From Cyclobacteriaceae bacterium (GTDB taxonomy: Bacteria; Bacteroidota; Bacteroidia; Cytophagales; Cyclobacteriaceae), in contig JAHBUB010000030.1 of assembly GCA_019638285.1 (NCBI GenBank), positions 1-47,795 of the forward strand: 47,795 nucleotides of DNA, read 5' to 3'. Numbering within the stretch: position 1 is the stretch's first letter; every line of letters starts with the position of its first letter. A program made the translations under genes and the position numbers. Shown here piece by piece: positions 7,821 to 18,168 of the stretch. Below the pieces are notes generated by a model. The model saw nothing but the letters and a program-made list of their open reading frames with translations. It searched no databases and was not told the origin of the DNA.

Positions 7821-8534
7821 TTATCCATCTTTTGATACCTCCTTTACTAGCATTCTTTTGGCTACAGGCATAAGTGTGGGTGTAAATGGAAATTTGAGTT
7901 TTGATAGAATAAGAAAAGTAGCAGGATTGGGTAAATCCTGAAATTGCCTAATGAGCTTCAGCTTTATCTTCTCATAACTGTTGCTAAGGGTACGCTTTTC
8001 TTTAAACACGTAATCCAAGGCTATTCCCTTATATGGATCAGTGCTACTGCCAAAAATAGTGGTGTGATATCGGTAAATTTTAGTTTCCGTTTCCGGAGGC
8101 TGCGTGATGAAAAGGTACCCCTCATTAAGTGCCAGAGACGAAAGCCCGATGGGTTCAATTTCACATTTAGACGCCACATACTCATAAATAACAGATCCCT
8201 CTTCCAGGTGTGATTTCAGCATGGGCAGCGCAAAATCAATGATCGATTCGATCTCTTTCATAATAGCATCATCCTCCATAATGGTCCTGTAGTTGAGTTC
8301 CAGATTTTTAATATCCTCAGAAGACAATTCCTTTGGAAAAGCATCATAAATCATGGATTTATTGGCTTGTACGGCCAACAGATTGCGATAGTGGTACACC
8401 ATGTCCGATAAGAACGGGTAAAGCTCTACCCGATGGAAGGACTCCTTTACTTTTTTTAGGTAGGCTAAAAGAATATACTTTTTGTACTCAAAATCTATTA
8501 GCCCTTCCGTTAACCAGTTTTCGTTAAGTACCAT
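7821..8534 (-). CDS. Conserved hypothetical protein next to groESL
   Basis: A 237-residue cytoplasmic-type protein with no signal peptide or membrane span. The first 120 residues are helical (YKKYILLAYLKKVKESFHRV, LSSEDIKNLELNYRTIMEDD). The second half has strand-like segments (LALNEGYLFITQPP, TKIYRYHTTIFG) and a C-terminal helix. I do not recognise the family. The codon use matches its neighbours, and the gene lies convergent to secG and divergent from groES. It may be a structural or regulatory partner of the neighbouring chaperone or export genes, but nothing in its sequence shows a function. Confidence 0.75.
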   Translation of the reverse strand: MVLNENWLTEGLIDFEYKKYILLAYLKKVKESFHRVELYPFLSDMVYHYRNLLAVQANKSMIYDAFPKELSSEDIKNLELNYRTIMEDDAIMKEIESIIDFALPMLKSHLEEGSVIYEYVASKCEIEPIGLSSLALNEGYLFITQPPETETKIYRYHTTIFGSSTDPYKGIALDYVFKEKRTLSNSYEKIKLKLIRQFQDLPNPATFLILSKLKFPFTPTLMPVAKRMLVKEVSKDG

Positions 8535-8754
8535 AAGCTGTCAGTTTTATCAATACGAGTATACAAAAACATTTAAAAATATGACAATCTGCCACGTTGT
8601 AAACGTCCAACTCTGACAGGTCGTGTAAACTTCATCGTATAAAATGACCTTTACTGAAAAACTGTCTGAAAACACGCACAGTTCAAGAAATGGCACAAAA
8701 ATGGACGATTGCAGCCTTTGTTAAACATTCACTATCAAACAAATTTAAATCCAT

Positions 8755-10694
<1,940 letters not shown>

Positions 10695-10709
10695 TTCATA
10701 TCCTAAGCG

Positions 10710-10749
10710 ATCAAAAAAGGCTTCATTTCACGATGAAGCCTTTTTTGAT
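10710..10749 (+). terminator. Strong intrinsic terminator after groEL
   Basis: A perfect 17-bp stem (10710-10726 and 10733-10749, core AAAAAAGGCTTCAT) with a 6-base loop and a six-T run within the 3' arm. It lies 15 bases after the groEL stop. Confidence 0.93.
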
Positions 10750-10779
10750 TATTTTTAAGCTCAATCGCATTCATATCCT

Positions 10780-11160
10780 ATGATTATTCATGACAATTTC
10801 GCTGACTTTGTATTGTTCCTATACATCCACATGGCACATGCTGATGGTGAGTACCATCACTCAGAAGAAGAAGCCATATTGAATAAAATTCCTAAGCTCT
10901 ATCATAATGAGGGAGATCCTGTAGCAAAACTGAAGGCTGGCCTTATCGCATATAAGAAAGTAAAACCAGCTGATATAAAAAAAATAGTACACGACACATT
11001 CGTGCATTTCGATCACATCAAATTTTCTCAGAAGTACAAAGTGTATACAGATATGTTTGATATCGTAAACGCTGATGGCAAAGTACACGAAGCAGAAAAG
11101 CGCGCCTTAAGTGAACTTAAAGAAATTATTGATGCCGGTTCCGAAATGAATAAAAGCTAA
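10780..11160 (+). CDS. TerB-family (TerB-like) small protein
   Basis: The 126-residue all-helical protein carries two acidic motifs spaced as in TerB domains: HADGEYHHSEEE near residue 20 and NADGKVHEAEKR near residue 95. In TerB these bind divalent metal. The fold is linked to tellurite resistance and, more widely, to membrane-associated stress sensing. Here it is a single-domain protein with its own transcript after the groEL terminator and no other ter genes nearby, so a tellurite role should not be assumed. It converges on the OPT transporter with 12 bases between stops. Confidence 0.8.
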   Translation: MIIHDNFADFVLFLYIHMAHADGEYHHSEEEAILNKIPKLYHNEGDPVAKLKAGLIAYKKVKPADIKKIVHDTFVHFDHIKFSQKYKVYTDMFDIVNADGKVHEAEKRALSELKEIIDAGSEMNKS

Positions 11161-11172
11161 ACCTGCTTACGC

Positions 11173-13122
11173 TCAGTCAACCTTAGCTTTGGCAAATCGA
11201 AATACCACGTAGGCCATCAAACCAAACATCAAAATTGAAATTAAATCCCCTCCTTCAGGAATGACACTGTGCACAGCATGATGGATAACAGCAATCACAG
11301 ATTGTGGTCCTTCGCTGGTGTTTACATTTGTACCTAATAAAACAGCCACCAAGATGCCCGTGAGTGACCCTCCGGCTATTAGACCCGAGCTAAAGAGAGC
11401 GCCTGAGCCAACTTCTGACTCACCCTCCTTTCTCTTGGTTAATCGGTCGGCAATTTGTTTAATCATACCCCCCACAAATATGGGCGAAGTGGTAGATAAA
11501 GGCAGATACGCACCCACTGCAAAAGCCAAAGAACTCACTCCACACAATTCAACCACTGCAGATAGTCCCATCCCAGCTATCACCAAACCCCAAGGGAGAT
11601 TCTGGCTCAACAGACCTTTGATTACAGTGGCCATTAGCGTAGCCTGAGGTGCGGGAAGTGGATTAGGATGCGCTTCTGTTACTACACCTATTCCCAAGGT
11701 ATCATTCAGCAGAAGCAAGGTAAAGCCTACAGCCACTGTGGAGACCAGCACACCAATCAACAAGCCCAATTGTTGTTTTGCCGGAGTGGCCCCTACGAGA
11801 TATCCGGTTTTCAAATCCTGTGAGGTCGCTCCTGCATTGGAAGCGGCTATACATACAATGGAGCCTACTACCAATGCAATGGGTTGATAAAAATCTCCCG
11901 TCCATCCTATTCCAATAAAAATTAAACTGGTGGCCATCAGCGTGGCAATGGTCATCCCTGAAACAGGACTAGAAGAAGATCCGATTAGTCCCACAATTCT
12001 TGATGCAACCGTCACAAAGAAAAATCCAAAGACCACAATCATGATGGCGGATAGAAAATTCGTGGGGATATTTGGCAATACCGACATGAGTATGACCAAC
12101 CCAATAGAACCTACAATAACATATATCAATGGAAAATCCCTTTCTGTTCTAAGCTTTTCGGAAGAAGCTTGCGTATCCTTCGACCTAAGATCTTTAAAAG
12201 AATCCCTGAAGGCACTCACGATAGTAGGCAATGTTTTTATCAGGGTAATAATCCCACCGAAGGTCACAGCTCCTGCACCGATGTAGCGAATGTATCCGTT
12301 CCAGATTTGACTTGGTGACATCTCAGATATGAGCATCGAAGTCTCTGGTGCCAACGGAATAGTGAGTTCATCCCCTATTAAGGTAATCAAGGGGATTAAC
12401 ACCAGCCAGGAGAGCACACCACCCGCCACCATAATTCCTGAAATGCGAGGGCCTATGATATAGCCAACGCCCAATAATTCAGGGGTAATTTCTGCATTGA
12501 TAGTACCATTTGGCAAGGAGGATTTTCTTCCAAATACATATTGGGGTACATCTTTCCACAAGCCTGCAATAGACATGAGTGCTTTGTACAGAAAAGCAAT
12601 ACCCAATCCGAGGAAAACATTCCGTGCCAACTTGCCTCCCTTTTCACCTGCCATCAGCACATCCGCACACGCGGTACCCTCAGGGTATGGAAGATTATCA
12701 TGCTCTTTAACTATTAAGGATCTTCTTAGTGGTATCATAAATAGAACTCCCAACACACCTCCTACCAATGCCAGTACAAATATTTGAAAGTACTGGAAGT
12801 AGGCTTCACCACCTGACAAAAAGAGAAGCGCAGGAATTGTAAAGACAACACCGGCAGCCACTGACTCCCCTGCTGAGCCAATAGTTTGTACAATATTATT
12901 TTCGAGAATAGTGGCATTGCCCAATTTTTTAAAAATGGATATAGCCAACACCGCAATCGGAATAGAAGCACTTACGGTAAGTCCTACCTTAAGCCCGAGG
13001 TAAACAGTTGCTGCTCCAAAGATGATTCCAAAAACAGAACCCAATATGACAGCTTTTAGTGTAAACTCAGGTATGAAATCATGCGCTGAAACATAGGGCT
13101 TAAAGGGTTTATTTTTTTCCAT
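11173..13122 (-). CDS. OPT-family oligopeptide transporter
   Basis: A 649-residue protein with about 14-16 hydrophobic spans. The N-terminal EFTLKAVILGSVFGIIFGAA and GLKVGLTVSASIPIAVL, the NNIVQTIGSAGESVAAGV motif and PLRRSLIVKEHDNLPYPEGT are OPT-family signatures, as is the later AGATSQDLKTGYLVGATP. Bacterial OPT proteins import di- to oligopeptides or related amino-acid conjugates across the inner membrane, probably with protons. It is monocistronic and divergent from a sodium symporter, with 92 bases between starts. It could supply peptides released by the secreted peptidases in this window; that link is inference. Confidence 0.92.
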   Translation of the reverse strand: MEKNKPFKPYVSAHDFIPEFTLKAVILGSVFGIIFGAATVYLGLKVGLTVSASIPIAVLAISIFKKLGNATILENNIVQTIGSAGESVAAGVVFTIPALLFLSGGEAYFQYFQIFVLALVGGVLGVLFMIPLRRSLIVKEHDNLPYPEGTACADVLMAGEKGGKLARNVFLGLGIAFLYKALMSIAGLWKDVPQYVFGRKSSLPNGTINAEITPELLGVGYIIGPRISGIMVAGGVLSWLVLIPLITLIGDELTIPLAPETSMLISEMSPSQIWNGYIRYIGAGAVTFGGIITLIKTLPTIVSAFRDSFKDLRSKDTQASSEKLRTERDFPLIYVIVGSIGLVILMSVLPNIPTNFLSAIMIVVFGFFFVTVASRIVGLIGSSSSPVSGMTIATLMATSLIFIGIGWTGDFYQPIALVVGSIVCIAASNAGATSQDLKTGYLVGATPAKQQLGLLIGVLVSTVAVGFTLLLLNDTLGIGVVTEAHPNPLPAPQATLMATVIKGLLSQNLPWGLVIAGMGLSAVVELCGVSSLAFAVGAYLPLSTTSPIFVGGMIKQIADRLTKRKEGESEVGSGALFSSGLIAGGSLTGILVAVLLGTNVNTSEGPQSVIAVIHHAVHSVIPEGGDLISILMFGLMAYVVFRFAKAKVD

Positions 13123-13214
13123 AAAATAACGAGTTGGGTACTCTCAGGTCATTCGTTAAAAGCTGGGAAATGCTAAATTTTGTTACTTTTAGCATTCAGC
13201 GCTAACACAATTAT

Positions 13215-14687
13215 ATGATTTATTCTTTAGTTACCATCGTTTACCTGGTCCTTTTGATAGGCATAATCATATATAAAAGTCGGACGGTGAGGAGTGAGGA
13301 AGACTTTATCGTAGCCGGAAGAGGAGTGCCTGTCTACCTTCTTGTAGGAACATTAGTTTGCACATGGATTGGTTCTGGTAGCTTATTTGGTAATGCAGGA
13401 CTTAGTTTTCGCACAGGTTTTGGCGAGCTATGGTTCTCCGCAGGTGCCTGGATTGGAATTGTCGTAATCTATTTTATCGCTGGGCGCGTACGGAAAATAT
13501 CCAAATTTACACTTACCGACATATTGGAAAAACGGTATAATCACACCGCCAAAATCCTAGGGACTGCCACCATCATTGTAGCCTATCTTGTAATTGCAGG
13601 CTATCAATTTAAGGGTGGCGGTAGGTTTTTGGCAATACTCTCCAATGGTGCCATTGATGTGGAAACAGGTGCGCTTATTTCATGCGTCACAATTATCATT
13701 TTTACTGCAATGGCTGGAATGGTTTCGATTATTTCCATTGATATTTTCAATGGCATTCTTATGATCGTTGCTCTATTCACTGCATTGCCTTTTGCCATTG
13801 CTGCTCATGGTGGGATAACGGAAGTAATGAATACCATTAACACTACAAATCCACAACACTTTTCGCTCACTGAAGGCCGAGATCCCTGGTGGATTGTGGG
13901 AATTATCCTTCCCACCTTCATTTTGCTAGTCAGTGAAAGTAGTATTTATCAAAAATTTTCATCAGCCAAAGATTCTACTTCAGCAAGGAAAGCAGTTTTT
14001 GGAATGTTTATAGGTGTGGTGGCAATTGAATTTGTCATTTGTGCCATTGCCATAGTGGGGTATGCCATATACGCTAACGATCCTCGTTTCTTCCTGACTG
14101 ACGGATCGATTAATCAAGCAATGGCCGAGGAGGTCATATTGAGAATTGGATATGAGCAGGTACCCTCCTTTGTGGGCGCTATGCTTTTTGCTGCAGGAGT
14201 CGCCATCATTTTATCCACAGGAAATACTTTTCTGATGGTTACATCCACCAATCTGACTCAAGACATATTGAAGCCTTACTTTTTCAAAAAAACCATTGCC
14301 GCCAAGAAGTTAATTCGAATCCAGCAAACAAGTATTGCACTGTTGGGGTTATTGGCATATGTGATGGTCACTCAATTTGAAACCGTTCTTGAAATGGCAT
14401 TTATTTCCTATACCATGATTGGTGCCTCATTGGCGCCCGCGCTATTGGCCAGTTTTTTCTGGAAAAGAGTTACCTCAGCGGGAGCAATAAGTTCAATACT
14501 CGCTGGTATGATTATCCCCGTGCTCAATAAAGTATTGGAGGTAACCAGCTTATCCTTTGGCCCTCTTCCGGTCAATACCGACTATATTGCAATTCCCTCA
14601 CTGGCAACCTCTCTTACTTTATTAATTGTAGTAAGCTTGCTTACCGCCAAACCAGCCGAAGAGAAATGGAAACCCTTTTTTGAATAA
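13215..14687 (+). CDS. Sodium:solute symporter (SSS family)
   Basis: The 490-residue membrane protein has about 13 spans and SSS-family motifs: SEEDFIVAGRGVPVYLLVGT, TWIGSGSLFGNAGLSFRTGF, the RVRKISKFTLTDILEKRY loop, and FAAGVAIILSTGNTFLMV. These proteins use the Na+ gradient to import sugars, amino acids or carboxylates; the substrate cannot be read from sequence. The start ATG is 92 bases from the divergent OPT transporter. An imperfect -7 box (AAATTTTG, 13175-13182) is the only promoter-like element seen. Confidence 0.92.
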   Translation: MIYSLVTIVYLVLLIGIIIYKSRTVRSEEDFIVAGRGVPVYLLVGTLVCTWIGSGSLFGNAGLSFRTGFGELWFSAGAWIGIVVIYFIAGRVRKISKFTLTDILEKRYNHTAKILGTATIIVAYLVIAGYQFKGGGRFLAILSNGAIDVETGALISCVTIIIFTAMAGMVSIISIDIFNGILMIVALFTALPFAIAAHGGITEVMNTINTTNPQHFSLTEGRDPWWIVGIILPTFILLVSESSIYQKFSSAKDSTSARKAVFGMFIGVVAIEFVICAIAIVGYAIYANDPRFFLTDGSINQAMAEEVILRIGYEQVPSFVGAMLFAAGVAIILSTGNTFLMVTSTNLTQDILKPYFFKKTIAAKKLIRIQQTSIALLGLLAYVMVTQFETVLEMAFISYTMIGASLAPALLASFFWKRVTSAGAISSILAGMIIPVLNKVLEVTSLSFGPLPVNTDYIAIPSLATSLTLLIVVSLLTAKPAEEKWKPFFE

Positions 14688-14835
14688 TTCTACATTGACA
14701 CCTCCATTTTGTGTCTCTAGAATGATTAATAAATCAGTACTGAAGTAATTGTTATTTATCGAGGCAAACGGTCATTAGGCATAAAATTGAGCCTTTTCTG
14801 AGCAATTACTAGAGTCGGTTCTGTGAATATTTTAT

Positions 14836-14843
14836 TAACTTTG
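14836..14843 (+). promoter_or_regulatory. -7 box of pckA
   Basis: TAACTTTG followed by CACCC is an exact TAnnTTTG match 23 bases before the pckA ATG. No clear TTTG lies at the -33 position, which might point to activator-assisted transcription. Confidence 0.6.
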
Positions 14844-14866
14844 CACCCTCATTAAAATTCCCTGAA

Positions 14867-16480
14867 ATGCAAGAAAGTGGAGTCAAACCTACCAATACCT
14901 CAATCAAAGATTTAGGAATTAAAGACGGAATAGCACACTGGAATTTAGCCCCAGCGGAGCTTGCAAAAATAGCCGTGGATTCAAAACAGGCTACCCTTAC
15001 CAGTACCGGAGCAATTGCCGTGGATACGGGCGAATTTACCGGACGGTCGCCAAAAGATAAGTTTACCGTAAAAGATGACATCACAAAAGATTCCGTATGG
15101 TGGAACAACTTCAACATTCCTTTCGAATCGGAAAAGTTTGATAAACTACACCAAAAGGTGATCAACTATTTTAACGGAAAAGAATTCTATGTGCGTGATG
15201 TGTATGCCTGCGCAGATCCAAGATATCAGATAAATATCCGGGTAGTCACTGAATTTTCCTGGTCCAGTTTGTTTGCAAACAACATGTTTCTGCGTCCCAC
15301 TCAGGAGGAACTCACCAAATTTAAACCTGAGTGGACTATTCTTTGTGCACCCAATTTCATGGCCAATCCCGAAGAAGATGGAACGCGCCAGCATAATTTC
15401 TCCATGGTTGATTTCACAAAGAAAGTAATTCTAATCGGTGGAAGTGCCTACACCGGAGAGATCAAAAAAGGGGTATTCTCTGCCTTAAATTTTATACTTC
15501 CCCATCAAAAAAATGTGCTCTCCATGCACTGCTCTGCAAACACAGGCAGCGATGGCGATACCGCCATTTTCTTTGGATTGTCCGGAACTGGAAAAACCAC
15601 ACTTTCAGCCGATCCGAGTAGAAAGTTAATTGGTGATGATGAACATGGATGGACTCCTGATAATGTAATCTTTAATTTTGAAGGCGGTTGCTATGCAAAA
15701 GCCATTGACTTGTCTGCTGAAAAAGAGCCTGATATTTTTGGCGCCATCAAAGAAGGTGCTTTGCTTGAAAATATCTCCTACAAAAAAGGAACTAATGAAG
15801 TCAACTTTGCCGACAGCTCTAAGACAGAAAATACGCGTGTTAGTTACCCGATAGATCACATCAGCAACATAGCTGTACCCTCATTGGGGAAAAACCCAAA
15901 GAATATTTTCTTTCTTACCTGCGATGCCTACGGTGTACTACCTCCTATTTCTAAACTCACGCCAGGGCAAGCTGCCTTTCATTTTATCTCTGGATACACC
16001 GCTAAGGTTGCTGGAACTGAGGCTGGTATAACAGAGCCTACCACCACTTTCTCTACTTGTTTTGGTGCTCCCTTTATGCCTCTTCATCCCACACGTTATG
16101 CTGAAATGCTAAGCAAAAAAATGCAGGAAGCCAATGTGACCGTTTGGTTGGTAAATACCGGCTGGTCTGGTGGCCCTTACGGTGTGGGCAGCAGAATGAG
16201 TTTGAAGTATACACGCGCGCTCATCGCTGCAGCTTTAAGTGGTGACTTAAACGATGCGAGTTATATAAATCATGATATCTTTGGTGTGGCTATGCCTACA
16301 TCATGTGCAGGTGTACCTTCTGAAATCCTAAACCCTAGAAACACCTGGAAGGACAAAGAAGCATACGATAGAAAGGCAAATCACCTTGCAGCTGCTTTCA
16401 ACAAGAACTTTGAAAAGTTTGCCGATAATGCCAACAAAGAAATACTTGATGGTGCTCCTCAGGTAAAAGAGAGCGTATAA
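14867..16480 (+). CDS. pckA: Phosphoenolpyruvate carboxykinase (ATP)
   Basis: The 537-residue enzyme contains all ATP-PEPCK landmarks: TGEFTGRSPKDKF, the LIGGSAYTGEIKKGVFS region, the kinase loop GLSGTGKTTLSADPSR near residue 237, the metal site GDDEHGW, and FEGGCYAKAI. It converts oxaloacetate and ATP to PEP and CO2, the first committed step of gluconeogenesis from TCA intermediates. The gene stands alone between a -7 box and a strong terminator. Together with the glycerol genes and the long GAPDH in the same window it points to an active gluconeogenic metabolism. Confidence 0.97.
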   Translation: MQESGVKPTNTSIKDLGIKDGIAHWNLAPAELAKIAVDSKQATLTSTGAIAVDTGEFTGRSPKDKFTVKDDITKDSVWWNNFNIPFESEKFDKLHQKVINYFNGKEFYVRDVYACADPRYQINIRVVTEFSWSSLFANNMFLRPTQEELTKFKPEWTILCAPNFMANPEEDGTRQHNFSMVDFTKKVILIGGSAYTGEIKKGVFSALNFILPHQKNVLSMHCSANTGSDGDTAIFFGLSGTGKTTLSADPSRKLIGDDEHGWTPDNVIFNFEGGCYAKAIDLSAEKEPDIFGAIKEGALLENISYKKGTNEVNFADSSKTENTRVSYPIDHISNIAVPSLGKNPKNIFFLTCDAYGVLPPISKLTPGQAAFHFISGYTAKVAGTEAGITEPTTTFSTCFGAPFMPLHPTRYAEMLSKKMQEANVTVWLVNTGWSGGPYGVGSRMSLKYTRALIAAALSGDLNDASYINHDIFGVAMPTSCAGVPSEILNPRNTWKDKEAYDRKANHLAAAFNKNFEKFADNANKEILDGAPQVKESV

Positions 16481-16498
16481 AAATTCATATACAAATAG

Positions 16499-16535
16499 AT
16501 AAAGCAGGCTCCTTACGAATGGGGGCCTGCTTTAT
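16499..16535 (+). terminator. Intrinsic terminator after pckA
   Basis: ATAAAGCAGGC (16499-16509) and GCCTGCTTTAT (16525-16535) form a perfect 11-bp stem with a 15-base loop, 18 bases after the pckA stop. Confidence 0.85.
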
Positions 16536-16618
16536 TATTGGAGGCTCACCCTCTCCATACACATGGGTAATGTGCAAAAAGCTGATTTCTATTTGTGACA
16601 TCAGGCCATAAAATAAAA

Positions 16619-16648
16619 AGAGGAAATTGAAGTACTTCAATTTCCTCT
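16619..16648 (-). terminator. 30-bp perfect palindrome, probable terminator of the cytochrome c gene
   Basis: AGAGGAAATTGAAGT is followed at once by its exact reverse complement (centre between 16633 and 16634). On the minus strand it lies 83 bases beyond the cytochrome c stop and is followed by TTTTTATTTTATG, so an RNA hairpin with a four-base loop plus U-rich tail is possible. A dyad of this symmetry could instead bind a dimeric protein. Confidence 0.65.
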
Positions 16649-16731
16649 AAAATCCTTCATCTAAAAATCTGGTGAGTGAGAGAATGACTATCGATTAACT
16701 ATGTAGTGTGGAAAGCGCTACAGGTCAGGGT

Positions 16732-17157
16732 TTACTTCGATTCCTTCTCACCATCTAAAGAAAGCACGTACATGGCCATCTTTTCCGCATCAGGCTCTGA
16801 AATATTAGGGTGTGGTGTCATCGGAATCTGTCCCCAATTACCGGTACCTCCCTTAATAATTTTTTCGGCCAACATAGTCACATTTTCAGGTGTAAATGCG
16901 TACTTCTCAGCAACCTCTTTGTGTGAGGGGCCTATAAGTTTGTCGGTTTGATGGTGGCAGGTGGTACAATCATTTTTAGCTACAAGTGCTGCACCTTGTG
17001 CAATCATGTCCGCCTCCGATACTGGTGCTGCTGGCTCTACTTTTTCAGTTTGTGCAGCAGGCTCACCATAATCTTCAGTATTTACTTTTTCAGTTTTTGA
17101 ACCACAGGCCCAAGTAATGCTGGCCATTAATAAAAATGGATATATTCTGTTTATCAT
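16732..17157 (-). CDS. Class I cytochrome c lipoprotein
   Basis: From the ATG at 17157 the protein is 141 residues, with a signal peptide ending in ASITWACGSK, a plausible lipobox; an upstream in-frame ATG at 17181 adds eight residues that would spoil the signal and is disfavoured. A 45-residue Pro/Glu/Ala-rich linker precedes one haem-binding domain with CTTCH (covalent haem c, His proximal ligand) and GQIPMTPHP, whose Met is the likely distal ligand. It is a mono-haem electron carrier of the cytochrome c551/c552 type tethered on the periplasmic side. No oxidase genes are nearby. Confidence 0.9.
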   Translation of the reverse strand: MINRIYPFLLMASITWACGSKTEKVNTEDYGEPAAQTEKVEPAAPVSEADMIAQGAALVAKNDCTTCHHQTDKLIGPSHKEVAEKYAFTPENVTMLAEKIIKGGTGNWGQIPMTPHPNISEPDAEKMAMYVLSLDGEKESK

Positions 17158-17223
17158 ATCTATAAAATTTTGAAAGCCCAAATTAGATAAAATCCTAATT
17201 TAATCACACTCTTACAGGTAATA

Positions 17224-18165
17224 TTAATGTGATTGGGGAAAATGCCCCACTGTAAGAAACGCAGCGCCAAATACTCCGGCACTATCTCCTAATTTTGGTT
17301 TTACAATCGCAGTTTTTAGATAGTCGTTGAATACAAATCCTTTAAGAGACACTATTCCTTCGGTGTAAATGGCGTCTATGTTTCCCACGCCTCCTCCTAT
17401 TACTATAACATCCGGATCCAGGATATTTACCACTGTGCTCATGGCCTGCCCTAAAAAGTAGGTCAACCGATTAATAGTTAAAGTGGCGTCTTTGTCCATT
17501 CCGACAAGGTGTGCTTCGTATATTTCAGGTAACGCTATCTTATGATTGGTCAATGAGAAGTAATATTTTTCCAGAGCAGGTCCTGACAGAACCGTCTCCA
17601 CACATCCTGTTTTACCACAATAACAGCGTCCCCCGGATTCATGAAGAAAATTATGTCCCCATTCGCCACCAATACCGTGAAGACCATTAATAAGTTTGCC
17701 ATTCACAACTATCCCACCACCTACTCCGGTACCTATAATAACACCAAACACTACTTTTGCCTCAGTAAAATCACTCTTTACAATTCCCATATTCGTTTCA
17801 GCAAGAGCAAAGCAATTGGCATCGTTGGCAATTACAAACTCCATAGAAAGTTTTTTTTCAAGATCGTGCTTCAGAGGTTCACCATTTAAGCAAGTCGAGT
17901 TACAGTTTTTCATTAGGAAACTGATGGGGTCGAGAATTCCAGGAGCTCCCATACCAACTTTGGAAGGCCTGTAATGCAGGTCGTTGCTTAGCCTGTCTAT
18001 CACTTTACCTATTTGGCCCATCACATGTTGATAGCCCTTCTGACTCTCGGTCGCCAGTCTATGGCGGCTCAATACCTTTGGATTCGTTGGGGACTCAAGT
18101 ACTACACCCTCTATCTTGGTTCCACCAAGGTCTATCCCCCAAAGATGTTCATGTGGGTCACGCAT
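17224..18165 (-). CDS. ROK-family sugar kinase
   Basis: The 313-residue protein has the ROK/ASKHA pattern: the phosphate loop WGIDLGGTKIEGVVLES near the N-terminus, FGVIIGTGVGGGIVVNGK, the catalytic/hexose motif GIGGEWGHNF, and the zinc site CYCGKTGCVET. ROK kinases phosphorylate glucose, fructose, N-acetylmannosamine and related sugars; there is no DNA-binding N-terminus, so it is an enzyme and not a repressor. It begins three bases after glpD and is the last gene of the glycerol operon, an unusual partner for glp genes. The sugar cannot be named from sequence alone. Confidence 0.9.
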   Translation of the reverse strand: MRDPHEHLWGIDLGGTKIEGVVLESPTNPKVLSRHRLATESQKGYQHVMGQIGKVIDRLSNDLHYRPSKVGMGAPGILDPISFLMKNCNSTCLNGEPLKHDLEKKLSMEFVIANDANCFALAETNMGIVKSDFTEAKVVFGVIIGTGVGGGIVVNGKLINGLHGIGGEWGHNFLHESGGRCYCGKTGCVETVLSGPALEKYYFSLTNHKIALPEIYEAHLVGMDKDATLTINRLTYFLGQAMSTVVNILDPDVIVIGGGVGNIDAIYTEGIVSLKGFVFNDYLKTAIVKPKLGDSAGVFGAAFLTVGHFPQSH

Positions 18166-18168
18166 CTA

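Noticed and set aside
8613-8645. CTGACA and TATAAA as an E. coli-type -35/-10 promoter of groES
   Set aside because: The spacing is 19 bases, and Bacteroidota sigma factors use TTTG/TAnnTTTG instead.
8694-8720. TGGCAC followed by TTGCA upstream of groES, as a sigma-54 promoter
   Set aside because: The -24 half is perfect, but TTGCA lies 12 bases away and not the required 5; the bases at the correct spacing (TGGAC) do not match the -12 element.
8535-8754. CIRCE/HrcA operator upstream of groES
   Set aside because: No TTAGCACTC-N9-GAGTGCTAA or close variant is present on either strand.
10780-11160. Tellurite-resistance operon
   Set aside because: Only one TerB-like gene is present; no terC, terD, terZ or related genes are nearby.
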